Assembly (NCBI GenBank): GCA_027559495.1
Contig: JAMXSV010000017.1
Span: forward strand, 1,426,001-1,490,000
Direction of reading: 5' to 3'
From: Aurifilum marmelostoma
Lineage: Eukaryota > Ascomycota > Sordariomycetes > Diaporthales > Cryphonectriaceae
Length of the DNA stretch: 64,000 nucleotides
Part shown: one piece after another, positions 36,760 through 48,376 of the stretch
Position numbering within the stretch: the stretch's first letter is position 1
Layout of the letters: every line of letters begins with the position of its first letter
Made by a program: the position numbers and the translations under genes
Notes under the pieces: model-generated
Databases searched by the model: none
Seen by the model: only the letters and a program-made list of their open reading frames with translations
What the model was told of the DNA's origin: nothing

Positions 36760-39058
36760 GGCGGCGGGGTTTCTGGCAGAATGGGCCGGTATTCCTGGGA
36801 GAAGGGAGAAGGGGGGGGAGGGGGGCGCAATGGCCCGTCGCCGACGGCAGCACACGAGGACTGATGATGAGAGGTGAAGCCAGGCCCGGGGGGTCCGAGA
36901 GCCCTTGATAAAGTTGATGATCTCTGCGCAAATCGCGACGCGGAGAGGATGGGGGTGGATGTAGTGTCATAGTCAGAGCCACAAGGAGGGCTGGCCGCCC
37001 CGGTGGGCTGCAGCATCGAAATCAAAAGCAACTCTTGCGCACAGGCCATCGCTCCAGGGGGCCCACCACCACCACCAGCACCGCTATTGTACTGGGGTAC
37101 TAGTGGCCATGCCCCGCATCCAGCCTGGCCTGAGGTAGCAGTAACGTTCTGGTGCCTGCATGAGCGGTCCCTTAGCAGGTACTTTGGCTCCCGCCGCTGT
37201 GTTTGACTTCTGAAAACAACCCGCCTCCCGCCCTTCCCAAACTATGACATTGTGTACTGAGTATGTCTGATACTCCCCCCCCCCCCTTCATTCTTTTTTC
37301 TCTGGTTGCCTCGACCCCCCCCCCCCAAGAGCTGCCAATGCAGACTCCCAGCCTCTTTCATTGGTTTTATCACAGACAAAGGGACTTTTCTTTTCTTTTC
37401 TGAACTTTTTTTTTTTTTTTTTTTTTTTTTCAACAATGGAGTTACCATCCATCATTTGCAGAAGAGATGAACCCCCCCCCCCCAATTTTCAGATTGGGCA
37501 GCATCAGTGTGTTTCTTGTTTTGCCCATCTTGCGCCCCCCCCCCTCCTCATTGTTGTTGTGCCTTGCTCAAGCTCTAGATGGCTGACACGTCACCAGCTG
37601 ACAGCTGGAAAGAAGAGCTGAAACCGTCTGGTCCAACCTCTTGTCCAGCACCTATTACAACACTTGCAACAAGCACACGGCATGGAGATCAATGTCACTA
37701 CTATTCCCCCTGCCTCTCGTATCACCACCTCCTGCTGCATCACCCATGCAAGGTTGCTTCTGGTAGAGGGGCCTGGGCTGGCTGTGGCGTCCTTTGCGTC
37801 ACACAACCAACAACGGCCTGGACCTGCCGGAGCGCCCGCGAACAGAGAGGGCTGGGGGGGGGAGGGCAATTTGTCCTGGCCACAGGGTGTGCGTGCCGCA
37901 CCTGCAGATTCCCATGCATCCACATCGATCTAGTCCTACAAGAGGCTTGCTCCTGGATGCCGCTTCGCCTAGAGTTGGGCATCCTGACATATGTACCATC
38001 GGCAGCCTGACACGGCAGACGTGGGGAACAGTGCGCAGACGGTCTATCAACTGGTGCCAACATTTTGGTTGTTGATCTCAATCAATTTTTCCCCTTTTTT
38101 TTTCCTGCTATGACTGCACTAATAATATGCACATAGTTTCTTTTTCTCGCATCTATTGTGGCCAGCTCTTTCTTTTCTCTCAAGCGTGTAAAAGGTGTGG
38201 GTATGTGTCTTGCCCGGTCGCATGGCCGCGCTGGATGATAGCTGTGTAGGTCAAGTTAACTGGCAGGCGGTGTGCTGGGGAGGATTGAGGCGTGAGGAGA
38301 GAGGGGGGGGGGGGGGAGGAAGGAGAGGAAGGGAAAGAGAGGGGGGATGAGCGTTTCTCGACCTTTGGCCAGACAGGGCAGTGTCAAACGTCGTGAGTAA
38401 GTCCCTGCCCGCTGTCACAGATCCCCTTGACAGGTCGAGCTTGGACTGTGGGATCGCAGGATGAGATGTTCTCGACAATCTAGTCACTTCGCTCCCTTAT
38501 TGCTTCCTCTAGGCAGACTACACTCTCAACATTGCTTTCCCTTCCAGACCCATGGTCTTCATTTCCCAAGGACTATAGTGGGCGACCAGAGAAGCTAGGT
38601 GTGAGGCTTCCTAGGGTGGCCTGTTTTCTCGACCTGCATGGGCTGTCTCAAGCAAAAGTGATGGCTCATTGGCGGTGCAGTGGCCCGTTAGAAGCTACCG
38701 TGCATATCCTGTGCCACCACACCAAAATGCTCATTATCACCACCGGACCCTGCATATTGGCACAGCGCAAACCGGACTGTCCCGCCCCAGAGTATTGTCG
38801 AAACGGCTTGGGCTTGGGCTATTTTAACGCGACAAGAAAAGCTACCTCTGATCGACCGTTTCGAACTGATCGTTGAACGCGTTAGTGGCGCCCGGGTCTC
38901 CTCTATTATCTGTTGGCAAGCCCCAAAGCCGCCCACCAACCCCTCACTTACACAGCCAAAACCAAGAAAAAATAAGAAGAAATAAAGAAGAAAAAAAAAA
39001 AAACACACACACCCCCCCCGCCCCAAACCACCAAACACAAGACCCCAGATCATCCAAC
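36760..39058. other. 2.3-kb divergent intergenic region rich in homopolymers
   Basis: It separates the FAR1-type gene (-) and the F-box-like gene (+), so it holds both promoters. It is full of C, G and T runs, for example near 37277-37287, 37316-37326, 37407-37430, 37538-37546 and 38306-38317. No gene supported. Confidence 0.5.
37407..37430 (+). repeat. Poly(T) tract
   Basis: About 24 T in a row inside a pyrimidine-rich patch of the divergent promoter region. Confidence 0.8.
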
Positions 39059-40412
39059 ATGTCGTCTCGAGGAAGAGTCAAGAGCCCGCCGACACTCACC
39101 ACGGAGCTGGTTGCGGCCGACGAGGGAGGTTGTGGTGTGAGAGCATCCACGCACACAACCAGGAACCGTGAGCAACCGGGAAGCAGTGGTCAGTGCATGG
39201 ATGGTGCCCAAATTATGCACGATCCATCGCACGAGAAGACTGCTACCCGTGGCAGCGCACAGCGTCTGTTACCATCCGTGCCAGACGTATGGGATGGGCA
39301 CGTCTCAATGGCGAGCCTGACCTTGGCACCGGCTAACCTGCCTTCTTCCTCTTCATCGCAGCCGGGAACACCTGAGCTCGCGCCGACGCAGGCCCCCGCC
39401 GACAGCCCCCATCACCTACACAACACAGCCGAGGTGAGGGAGACGCAATCATTCCTGGATTTTCCCGCCGAGGTCCGCAACATGATCTACTCCTATCTCA
39501 TCCAGTATCCTCACTGCGCAGACCTCTACAGGTCATTCTACCGTACCGTCTCGTACACACCCGGCGTCGTCCAGAGCCAGCCCCGGCAGCAGACCTTGTA
39601 CACGCCCACCATCCTCCTCCTGTGCAAGACCATCACCGCCGAGTGCCTCCCCATGCTCCGAGCGAAGGCACTGGTCATCAACCGCCTGCCGCCCTTTGAA
39701 GGCACCAACACCATGCCTGATAGATACCACCGCGGGTTCCTGACCATCTCCGACTTTGTAGGTCGAAGAACGATCCAGAACATTCACCACCTCGAGATCG
39801 ACGTCGGCCTGGGCCAGGGGCCTCTGGGGAGCGCCTGGGCCTGGAGGAACATCGTGGACGAGCTGCTGCAGCTCCTCGAGCAGCGAAACGCCTTCACCAC
39901 CCTGCGGCTGCTGATCCGGCTGTGCAACTGGACAGATCAGTCGCTCATGAGAGAGATGGACTTTGGCATCTATGCATACATGGTAAAGGTTCAGTTTCCC
40001 AAAAGAGCACTACGAAGAAGTGGAGAAGAAAAGAACAAAATACCAAAAAAACCGATCGAGATTGCTGATGAGATTTTGTTTCCCGCCCCCCTTTTCTCCC
40101 GAGCAGGCATTCAAGCTCTTCGCCAACAGGGAGCCAAGGATCTCCCGCCGACACCGATTGTCCCTGGAGGTCTGGCGCATCGAGGGCGACCGCGCCGTCT
40201 TTGAGAGCACGAACTGCTGGTCCAGTGTGGCAGGATGCTGGGTCAGGTCCCTGAAAAGGCCCCCGAAGCCCGAGGAGGCCCACCCCTCGTGCATGAGGAA
40301 GTATCCGGACAGCAGGATGTTTCCTGGGTCCATCCTGGAGTTTGTCGAGCCTTTGCCCCCTCCTCCCCCTCCCGTTTTGGCTGTGGATCCTGAGGCTGAA
40401 GGTGAGGATTAG
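39059..40412 (+). CDS. F-box-like (2EXR-type) fungal protein of unknown role
   Basis: Two exons, 39059-39982 and 40107-40412, with a 124-nt intron joining IYAYM to AFKLFANREPRISRRH; 409 residues. The first 140 residues are Ser/Pro/Thr-rich and probably disordered. Then comes FLDFPAEVRNMIYSYLIQYP, the F-box-like opening found in many uncharacterised fungal proteins (consensus L-P-x-E-[VI]-R-N-x-I-Y), followed by the helical region that includes TPTILLLCKTITAECLPML. The tail has a polyproline run (PLPPPPPP) and an acidic end. Such proteins may recruit substrates to SCF ligases, but that is only a family-level guess. ATG 39059 was preferred because upstream codons read through a poly-purine leader. 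Confidence 0.75.
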
Positions 40413-40685
40413 TGGGGTCGAGGCTTGTTTGCTACAGGAGGAGAAGGGGGCCCGAGGGAGAAGAGAAAGACGACTGGATATGTGTAGTATCTTGTATGTG
40501 TGGGAGAGAGATCACATATATGTGATGGTGCAGTGAAAGATGATGGATGGTATCATTAGCCCTCTATACCCCTTTTGTCTCAACCAGATAGATGGATGCC
40601 TTGCTCCGTGCAACGCCATGCAAGAAAAAAAAGAAGAAAAAAAAAATATATCAACCCCGAAGAGGGGCTATACACCGATCATTCT

Positions 40686-43113
40686 TTAGACATCTGCGCT
40701 CTTTCCCGAGTCAAACCAGCTGCCAAAGTCAAGCTTCATCAACAGGCGATCAACACCTCCCACCCGCCGCGGTACGTACTGGCCGTCCTGCCTCAGCCCG
40801 CCCTCCGCCCCCTCGCCAGTCTCGTCATCCCCCCAGGACAGACCTTCATGGTCCGCCTCCAGGTTCCTCAGCACGCCAATGACGCCCTCGATACCGTCCC
40901 TGGTCTTGCAGATGGTCGTCCGGATCTGGCCGCTCACGTCCTTCTCCTCGCGCCCGAGGTCCACAAACGCGTCGACCACGCCGACGTCCTCCTCGAGGTC
41001 GGCCGCGCTCCAGACCTCCTGCAGGCGGTGGATGAGCGCGATCAGCTGGTCAATGTCCACCAGCAGGCTGTAGAGCGGGTCGGTGAAGGACTCCTGGGAG
41101 AGCAGGATGTGGCGGACGAGCGTGGATAGGTAGAGACGGTGGGCGGCGGCTAGTGTTTGGGGATCGTGGGGGGGACCTGGCTGGCTTGTGTGCCGGGCCG
41201 GATGCCGTGGAGGCTTCGGCAAGCCACATGTCTTCGTCATCGCTCGCGTCCATCACGTCTGTATCTCTTGTTGAGAGTCTGGACTGTGCCCGGGAAGTGG
41301 CGCGGGATGGTGCTGCAGATGCTGGCTGTCGAGCCGCGTCGCTGCCGGTGGTGAGCCACCGCTGGAAGCCATCCCACAGCTCGGCGACCACCTCCACCTG
41401 GAGATAGCCCTCCAGCTCGGCCAGGAAGAAGATAGCCGCGCTGCAGGTCGTCCATGTACTGCGCATGGCAAGCTCGCGGCGGGCTTGACGCTCCCGCAGC
41501 AGGATGACCCGCGCCCGACCTGCCTTGCTACTGCCGTATGCTGGCTTGGGCGGTGGCGGGTGGTGTCTCCTGAGAGGTGAGGCCTTCCACAGGTCAGTGA
41601 GTCGCAGGTGAGCCCTGCGGATCGAGTGTAGATATGAGTTGATGGAGGTGTAGACCTGAACGTCCGAGGTGCTGAGGAACAGGTCGAGGGGCGAAGGGAC
41701 GCGGAGAGACAGGACGACCGGTACGGAGAACATGAGATTACGAAAAGGCGTGGCCGCGATCTGCATCATCGAGCGTGACTGCACTGGTGTTTTGGGTGTC
41801 GCCGTCGTCATCGTCGTCTTGGCAAGAGTCAGCCTGAGGAGGTCTCGAGCCATCTCGAGGCCTTCATCCTCGTCGGCCTGCTGGCCTTGCATGGACCCCA
41901 TCGCAGCCCAGGTCCTGGTCAGAACCGCAATGACCTCGCCTTCCTTGACCACGACATTGCTCAGGCCGTCGCGCTTCTCGTGCGCCAGGTTGTCTGCCCT
42001 GCGCCACCGGCTGCGGATCTTCTCATCGGCCTGCTGGGTGAGGGCCATTGCGAACTCGCCGCGGCCCAGGAGGAAGAAGTCGCGCAGGAGCTGAAGCATC
42101 TCCAGGACCTTGGACAAGGGAAGGAGCTTCTGCAAGGTACTTCTGGAGAGGAACAGCCTGATGCCCGTAATGGTCCTCGAGAAGGTAGCGCTGTCGAGCG
42201 GGTAGGTCAGCCGAGACAGCTCCCTCAGCTGTGAAGAGAGCTGGTCCACGCCCTGCATGCCGCTCTCGAGACTGTTCCTGGCCCGGATATAATTAAGAGA
42301 CCGGCCGATGAAGAGCATTGACGCTGCTGTCGGTGCGGTAACGAACGACGGCAGGAGACTGGGGACACATATGAACTCCTAATTCAAACTCGTCAATTCT
42401 CTATCCACGGGGAGCGGGACTAGTAGGCCAGACGGGCTCACCTCGTCGACATCTTCAGCCTTCTGAATGAAAAAGTCCTCGGCCCCAAAGCCGGGCAACC
42501 TCCCATAAAGAATCCAAGCAGACACCTGCTTCACCCATGCCGTCTCGGCCACCCTGACCAGGCTCCTCGCCGCGTCTTCTAGATCCTGATATCCGGTCTG
42601 TAGATCCCCGCGCAGGCGATTGATCAGCCTGGCGCCGGTGCAGACAACCTCCTTCCCATTGTCGTCGTCCGCCCTTCTCTTGAGCATGAACTCTGTGACG
42701 TCCCAGAACCACTCCATGCGCCTGGTCCAGCCCTCGAACTCTCCCACCACGGCCGTCAGCGGCACGATGTTGTAGGCGCCGACGAGGGCGGCATCCCTGC
42801 GCAGGATCCCCTCCTCGACCTGGAGCACCTTGCGCTGGAAGGCTGCGAGGTGGGTGCCCTCGACCGCGGTGGCGACGGCACGGCAGATGGCGGAGGGGTG
42901 AGAGGCGGCGATCTGCGAGGACGAGGTAAGCAGCTTGATGTGCAGGCTGCTCAGGTGGGCAACACCGGCGAGAAGCTCGCGCTCGGGCGGCGTGATCAGG
43001 GTGGTGGAGGTTGTGTCACGGGCGGGGGCCGGCGCATGGGGGTCTGGGGCCGCAGCGGTTCGCAGCAGGGGCGAGGGGTGCCCCGAGAGGGAGAGGAGGA
43101 TTTCGTGGAGCAT
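40686..43113 (-). CDS. GCP4: Gamma-tubulin complex component 4 (Spc97/Spc98 family), with a +1 frameshift
   Basis: Two exons, 42442-43113 and 40686-42378, with a 63-nt intron. Exon 1 starts MLHEILLSLSGHPSPLL, the typical GCP4 opening. Exon 2 has FIGRSLNYIRARNSL and SRTITGIRLFLSRSTLQKLL of the GRIP regions. Near the C-terminus the frame breaks: after DMWLAEASTASGPAHKPARS the expected DPQTLAAAHRLYLSTLVRHI is one base out. Removing one base of the seven-base run at 41168-41174 (C on the coding strand) rejoins them and gives 787 residues, with the stop at 40686. GCP4 is a non-core subunit of the gamma-tubulin ring complex that nucleates microtubules at spindle pole bodies. If the shift were real, the conserved C-terminus (about 160 residues) would be lost. 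Confidence 0.85.
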
Positions 43114-43329
43114 CTCGAGGCGAGGCGGTGGGCACAGGGGAGAGGCCTGCAAGAGCAGAGAGCAGAGAGAGAATTGATGTCAGAGAGGTCCCAAAACTCA
43201 TCAACCAACTCGAGGGAAACCGAGCAAGAGAGAGGCTTCAAAACATGGCAACGAGGGGCACGGTGGTTGGGATCTCTAACCCTGCCTCATCAGCCCCCTT
43301 CGTCTTATTCTGATCCGTCTTTGTCTCCT

Positions 43330-43333
<4 letters not shown>

Positions 43334-43365
<32 letters not shown>
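43334..43365 (+). repeat. (CTG)n trinucleotide repeat
   Basis: About ten CTG units (CAG on the minus strand) about 220 bp upstream of GCP4. The short minus-strand frame through it encodes a Q run but has no other coding features. Confidence 0.85.
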
Positions 43366-43367
<2 letters not shown>

Positions 43368-43704
43368 TGCTGTTGGAGCACTCGTTGTTCGTAGCTGTCG
43401 ACAATGCTATGATACAGCAGGATAGCGGTCCCACAGGGTTCCCAGCGACAACACATCTGTGCATGCGTGCAGTTCGCGATCAGAGTACTGATCGTGCAAG
43501 GGTGCATGTAGAGTGGAAGATGCCGCGGCGCGGCGCCCTTGTTGTGGGGCGGGGAGCTGTTCCTTGTCGATCAGCCCAGTAGTTAGTTGGTTGCTGCGTG
43601 GGCAGTACGCCTGTGCCACTAAAAATTGGAGACGCGTCCCCAGGTCGATAGCGCCTGGCAGCCTATAGCAACGGGGGAGGGCGTGACGTGACTTGATAGG
43701 CGTG

Positions 43705-43721
43705 TACTATGTACCATAGTA
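43705..43721. repeat. Inverted repeat, 7-bp arms
   Basis: TACTATG and CATAGTA flank a central TAC; one of the GTAC-rich palindromes of this window. Confidence 0.75.
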
Positions 43722-44154
43722 GTGCGTGTACATGGCAGGACCGTCCAGAGACCGTGCGAGAACGAGCTGCATACCGCCATCTTGATGCCAGGTTCGGGTG
43801 GGACAAGATGGCCCTGGCCCAGCTCCCGACCGGGCCCATTTTTCTGACTTTTTCTCTTTCGTTGAAAACACCTCGGAGCTGAGACCTCTAGCCTGGGGGG
43901 CCTCGATGCAGGAGGTCTGGGATTGAGAATAGTAGAATATAGTTCCACGGTTTTTTTTGTTTTTTTTTTTTTTTTTTTGGTTTTTTTTTTAAAAAGAAAA
44001 AGAGAGAGAAGGGTGAATCGCATCAGCTTTCTGTGCTTTCTTTTGAGGATACCAAGAATTCGAGCCATAGTATTGAAGTGCCAGGAAGTACTATAGTAGA
44101 TATCTCAAGGTTGGAATGCCGGCCCACTACTAAGGAACATGTATATACTACTAT

Positions 44155-44202
44155 AATACATGTATTGTAGAACATATGGTACTAGGTATAAGTACTATAG
44201 TA
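44155..44202. repeat. Two short palindromes in an AT-rich patch
   Basis: AATACATGTATT at 44155-44166 and TACTATAGTA at 44193-44202 are both perfect palindromes within 50 bp of each other, in a region rich in TACTA and GTAC words. Confidence 0.7.
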
Positions 44203-44673
44203 TGGCCCACGTAGCTGGTCGGCATCGTGGTTCGGGTAGATAACAGCATAGTGTTCCACACCTCTCGCGCAGTTTGTTCTTTCTCATTTAGACTACAGAG
44301 AAAATTACACAACAAAGAGGGGGAGACAGGAAAAAAAAAAAAAAAGGTCACAAAAGTGAAATGGACGCAATGTAAGAGGTGGGTGGGTGAGACATAATCA
44401 GTCCTGTTCCCCCCCCCCCTTCTCCCCCCCCTTTTTTTCGTCAACCTCAGACCCTTCCCTGCCGCCGGGCCCCTTGCTCTGCCGCTCAAGATGTCTGACT
44501 TCTCTGGAATGTCGTCTCAAAATTGGTGTCTCACTCTGCTAGGGCGTATACTTTAACTGTTACTAGACTGCTAGATAAAAGAAAGATTAGGCTCAATAAT
44601 CTCCCAAGCACGCCAAGTAAGCTCCGTTCTCATGTTAATCCAGTCGTGAGACATCGCCCTCTTTTTCCATGGT

Positions 44674-46444
44674 TCAGTACTTCATAGTCGCAGCTTTCTT
44701 TCCCTTAGCTCCCGTGATTGAGCTCGTTTCAGATCCCGTCTGCCCTTGGTCCAATACGTGCTGTTGCTGTTGTAGTAGCGCCTGCTGTTCAGCGGACACC
44801 GCACCAGGCGCATCACCACCATCCCCCCCGCCGACAATGACCTGGCCGCCGCCGTCCGCGACCCGACCCACAACCATGCCCTTAGCCACTGACTTGAGGA
44901 TCGCCCGTCTGGACACGCCCGTCACGTCGATATAGACCAGCCCCACGTTCTTGACGCCGCCGCCGAGGCTCCTCGAGATATCGCCCGCCTCTGGCCCCCA
45001 CCTGTGCGTGACGACCTTGGTGGTCGCGCTGGAGCTGTTCTCGAGCAGGTTGCGGCCGGCCTTCTCCACGCCGTCCGCGATCGTGCTGAAGGCCATGAGG
45101 CTCTTGTTCAGCAGGCCCGGCTTGAAGTCCTCGAGCGGCCTGCCGTCCTTGTCGTAGCCCTTGGGCTGCCCCTCTTTGGTCTTGTTGCGACCCAAGGTCG
45201 CGCCCAGGTTCTGCGCAACTTTGCCTATGGACCCGACCGTCTTGGAGGACAGTCCCGCCGCCCCCGACGTGAACGTGTGCACCTTGCGGATGTGCTCCCT
45301 CGTCGTGGGCTTGAATGTGACGGGCTTTGCCACCGGCTTCGTCTTCTGCGTGAAGCTGTCGGCGCTGCTCTGCATTGCCTTGGACACCATGTCCGACGTG
45401 GTGACGATAAGCCGCGACGCAGCCATCGCATTGGACACCAGGAATGATTTCTTGTACGACGGGTGGAGGACCATCTCCACATCCTCATCACTTGCTGGCG
45501 CAATAGCAATCTGATGGGACCCGTCAGCGGGCAGGGTGATCTGCACGGGCTCTGTGGGTACACACGCTTAGCTACTTAATCTGCCGACCAGGGGGGAGGA
45601 CACCGATTTGGAGGGGGGAGGGGGGAGGTTGCGATCTCTTTCGCTCTCTCTCTCTCTCTATCTCGCTTTTCTATCTTACCTTTGGATCCTGGCTGCAGAG
45701 CGCCATCCTCGACAAGTTGGTAGTCCTCGCCTAGCTCACCAATGACACTACCGTCCTCCTCGTCGATGAGGACAATCTGGCCGCCGTTCTTGGAGCTATG
45801 GCTACCCTTCGCATAAGCTTCCCCAGGTTTGTAGTCGCCTGGGTTGTAAGCAGGAAGCCTCTCCTGCCCGGCCATCACCTCCTTGGATCTGGAGGTGCTC
45901 CCCGACGGGGCATCATCCTTCGTTCTGCTGGGCACAGGCGGAGGCGCTCTCTCCAGGAAGGCCGTGCACTGCGCCAGGATGGTCTCGAACGTGTCGACAT
46001 CATCCTGCACCCCCTTGCGGTCGCCCAGCGGTGGAAACTCAATCCTCGTAAAAGAGCCGCTGTCAGGGCCGAGGTCCCATCGCGGGATCAGATAGCTGGT
46101 GGGCGGCTGATGGTAGATCTGCGTTGTCGCCGGCAGAGGCAGATCCAGCTCCGGGGGCAGGTGCAGGTGCAGATAGAAGTCCTCCTCGGCGGGGGCAGAC
46201 TCGGGATCAACAAGCGAGGCATCAGCGAAAGGTGATGTGGTAGGCACCATCAGCAGGGACAGAGTCTGAGGGCCGGCTGGAGTGAGCGACTGCTCCTTGC
46301 CGTTGGAGATGTGGTAAGCTGATACACCGTTGATGGCGTACAGCAGCTTCGGATCCTGTGCTGGCGCATTAACATCGGAGGCGGGGTCCCTCTCACCCAC
46401 TTTGTCTGTGCGGCACCTGGACTCACATTTTTGCCTGAAGCCAT
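44674..46444 (-). CDS. Senescence/spartin-associated domain protein
   Basis: Three exons: 46427-46444 (18 nt, MASGKN), 45680-46355 and 44674-45551; introns of 71 and 128 nt; 523 residues. Exon 2 gives an N-terminal module (DPKLLYAINGVSAYHIS, with GPQTLSLLMVP further on), then a Pro/Ser/Lys-rich linker. Exon 3 holds the senescence domain at about residues 260-440, including MAASRLIVTTSDMVSKAM and TREHIRKVHTFTSGAAG and ending in GVSRRAILKSVAKG, followed by a Gly- and Gln-rich tail ending ATMKY. Relatives include plant senescence-associated proteins and animal spartin, linked to lipid droplets and membrane contact. The fungal role is not established. All three junctions keep frame. Confidence 0.85.
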
Positions 46445-47720
46445 GCTGTTGTATTGTCACCTAATTCTCCTGTCCCGAGCCGGCTACAGTAAATAGCCAG
46501 ATAGCCAGTCGTCCCAGCAGAAGCAGGTCAGGCAGCCCCCGATGTACCTTTTTTGTCTCGACAAGCAGCCACCACGGTGTGTGGGTCGAGCAGCAGCAGG
46601 AACAGTAGCAGCAGCGCCTAGCGACGAAATGCCGGCAGCTGCCACGCGGTGATAAAACGATAGGTTTGTCACAAAGGGTTTGAGGATAAAAATAGAGATC
46701 AACGCCAGGGACGTAGGACGCGAGGAGTAAAACAGTGAACGTGAGCAGAGATTCCAACTTCTACGTACTACTTACCATGTGTGCGCGTAGTAGTAGTAGC
46801 AGCAGGCTATCAATATCCTGATCTGTAAGACAAAAAAGTTACAAACAGGAGGGTGCACTCACGCGCAGGCCTGGCGCTTAGAGAGACACGCTGTATGGAT
46901 GAAGGGCCGTCGAGGGGTTGCTGGTTGGGTGCCAGGGTGGGACGTCGAGAGGCCTCAGTTGGTGCTTCAGTGGTAAGCTACAGGGCGACGTCATTGGTGT
47001 GTCCCCCTCGCAAGGAAGGTTCCACGCAACGCCACTGGCCAACCGCAACTGCTCTGCCAAGGTGCAGGCGGTGCAGTGCGTTATTGCCTCTGCTCTGACT
47101 TGCTCTTGCCTCGTAGAGTTGCGATGCCAAGGCCCTTCAACCCCACGACCAACGCGACGCTCCCTGCTCGACCGCCATCCCGCCGTCGTCACCAGTCTCG
47201 TCACGCCACCCGCGCAGCTCTTGTCCCTCCTCGTCCTCCTTTTGCCTCCCAAAAGGGGCCGCCCAATTCTTGAGACCAGTGCTGAGACTTGTCTCAGGGA
47301 AAAACTTATCAGGGTTGCAGCAGAAGATCCTGCCACCATCAGGCTGGCGATGACCACACCTCACCACGCTTTACCGACCTCGGCCTCTGTGCGGGTCTTC
47401 TTTTCTTTTTCCACCCGAGGCCAGCCAATACGAGCCCCTGGATGCTCTGTTGTTTCTTTTGACGCCCTTTCGCATGAGAGCTGAAATGCGACGGACGAGA
47501 ACGCAGGCCTGTCCGTGTGGCCAAGTCCATGCCACTGCAGGCCGCTTTCTGCACACCACGAGGCGCTCAACGGCTCACCTTTCTATGCTACCTTTGTGTG
47601 GTCCTGTGCTACCTATGTCTGTCGGTGGCACACGGTGCGTGTGTGTGGCCCAGCAGTGCCCAGGTCCATTGCTCGAGACGGCCCTCCCAACCCTTGTCCT
47701 ATACTCTGTCGCTTACTATA

Positions 47721-47736
47721 TACTATGTACATAGTA
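47721..47736. repeat. 16-bp perfect palindrome
   Basis: TACTATGTACATAGTA is self-complementary over its full length and closely resembles the inverted repeat at 43705-43721, 4 kb away. Confidence 0.8.
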
Positions 47737-48348
47737 CTAGCTTGTTTTGTCGTCTTTCTCGCAATCCCGAGAACCCGTGCCTGATAGGTCCTCTCACGAC
47801 TTCCGGCCCGTCCATCGAACCAAGTCATCCTACCGGCACTTTGTGCCCGATGGCAAGCTGTCGGAAGGCGACACCCCCCCCTCCCCAAACGACCGACCCC
47901 TATTTTTCCCCGAGGCGAGCCCACGAGGAGGAGTAGCGCTGCGCGATCGTCGGCTCTCGAGTCGGTTGAAGATGGGAAAGAAGGTCGAAGCTCAAAGCCT
48001 TCTTTCGAGAACAGAAGCACCGTGACGAAGTCCTTGCCTCATCAGGGTCACAGCAATTCTCCACCCAGGTTGCGACATGGCCAGAACCGATGAGCCGGCC
48101 TTGTCCTGTATTGTGGTCCAAGTTCTGGAACGACGCCCGCATCCCGTTTTAAACAGAAGCGACTTGCTTGATCCTCACCGGTCCCCGTGCCATGCTGTAA
48201 AAAAAAAATGTTCTCACCTGCATATATCACCCGCATACCAGACGCCCTCCTACCCTACAGTGCAACAGGTGGTGGGTCAATTTCCGAACCGACTCCCCCA
48301 AGAGATTAGCAGCCGGTTCGTCAACCGCATACACGTACATACACATAC

Positions 48349-48376
48349 GCACGCACGCACGCACGCACGCACGCAC
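48349..48376 (+). repeat. (GCAC)n tetranucleotide repeat
   Basis: Seven GCAC units in a row in non-coding DNA. Confidence 0.85.

Larger units (their letters stand above)
43114..44673. other. 1.56-kb intergenic region with CTG repeat and palindromes
   Basis: No gene seen. It holds the GCP4 upstream region and the senescence-domain gene's 3' flank. Present are a CTG repeat (43334-43365), a T-rich tract (about 43950-43990) and several GTAC-type palindromes (43705-43721, 44155-44166, 44193-44202). Confidence 0.5.

Noticed and set aside
48349..48376. Possible CRISPR-like or satellite array
   Set aside because: It is a plain seven-copy GCAC microsatellite with no spacers.
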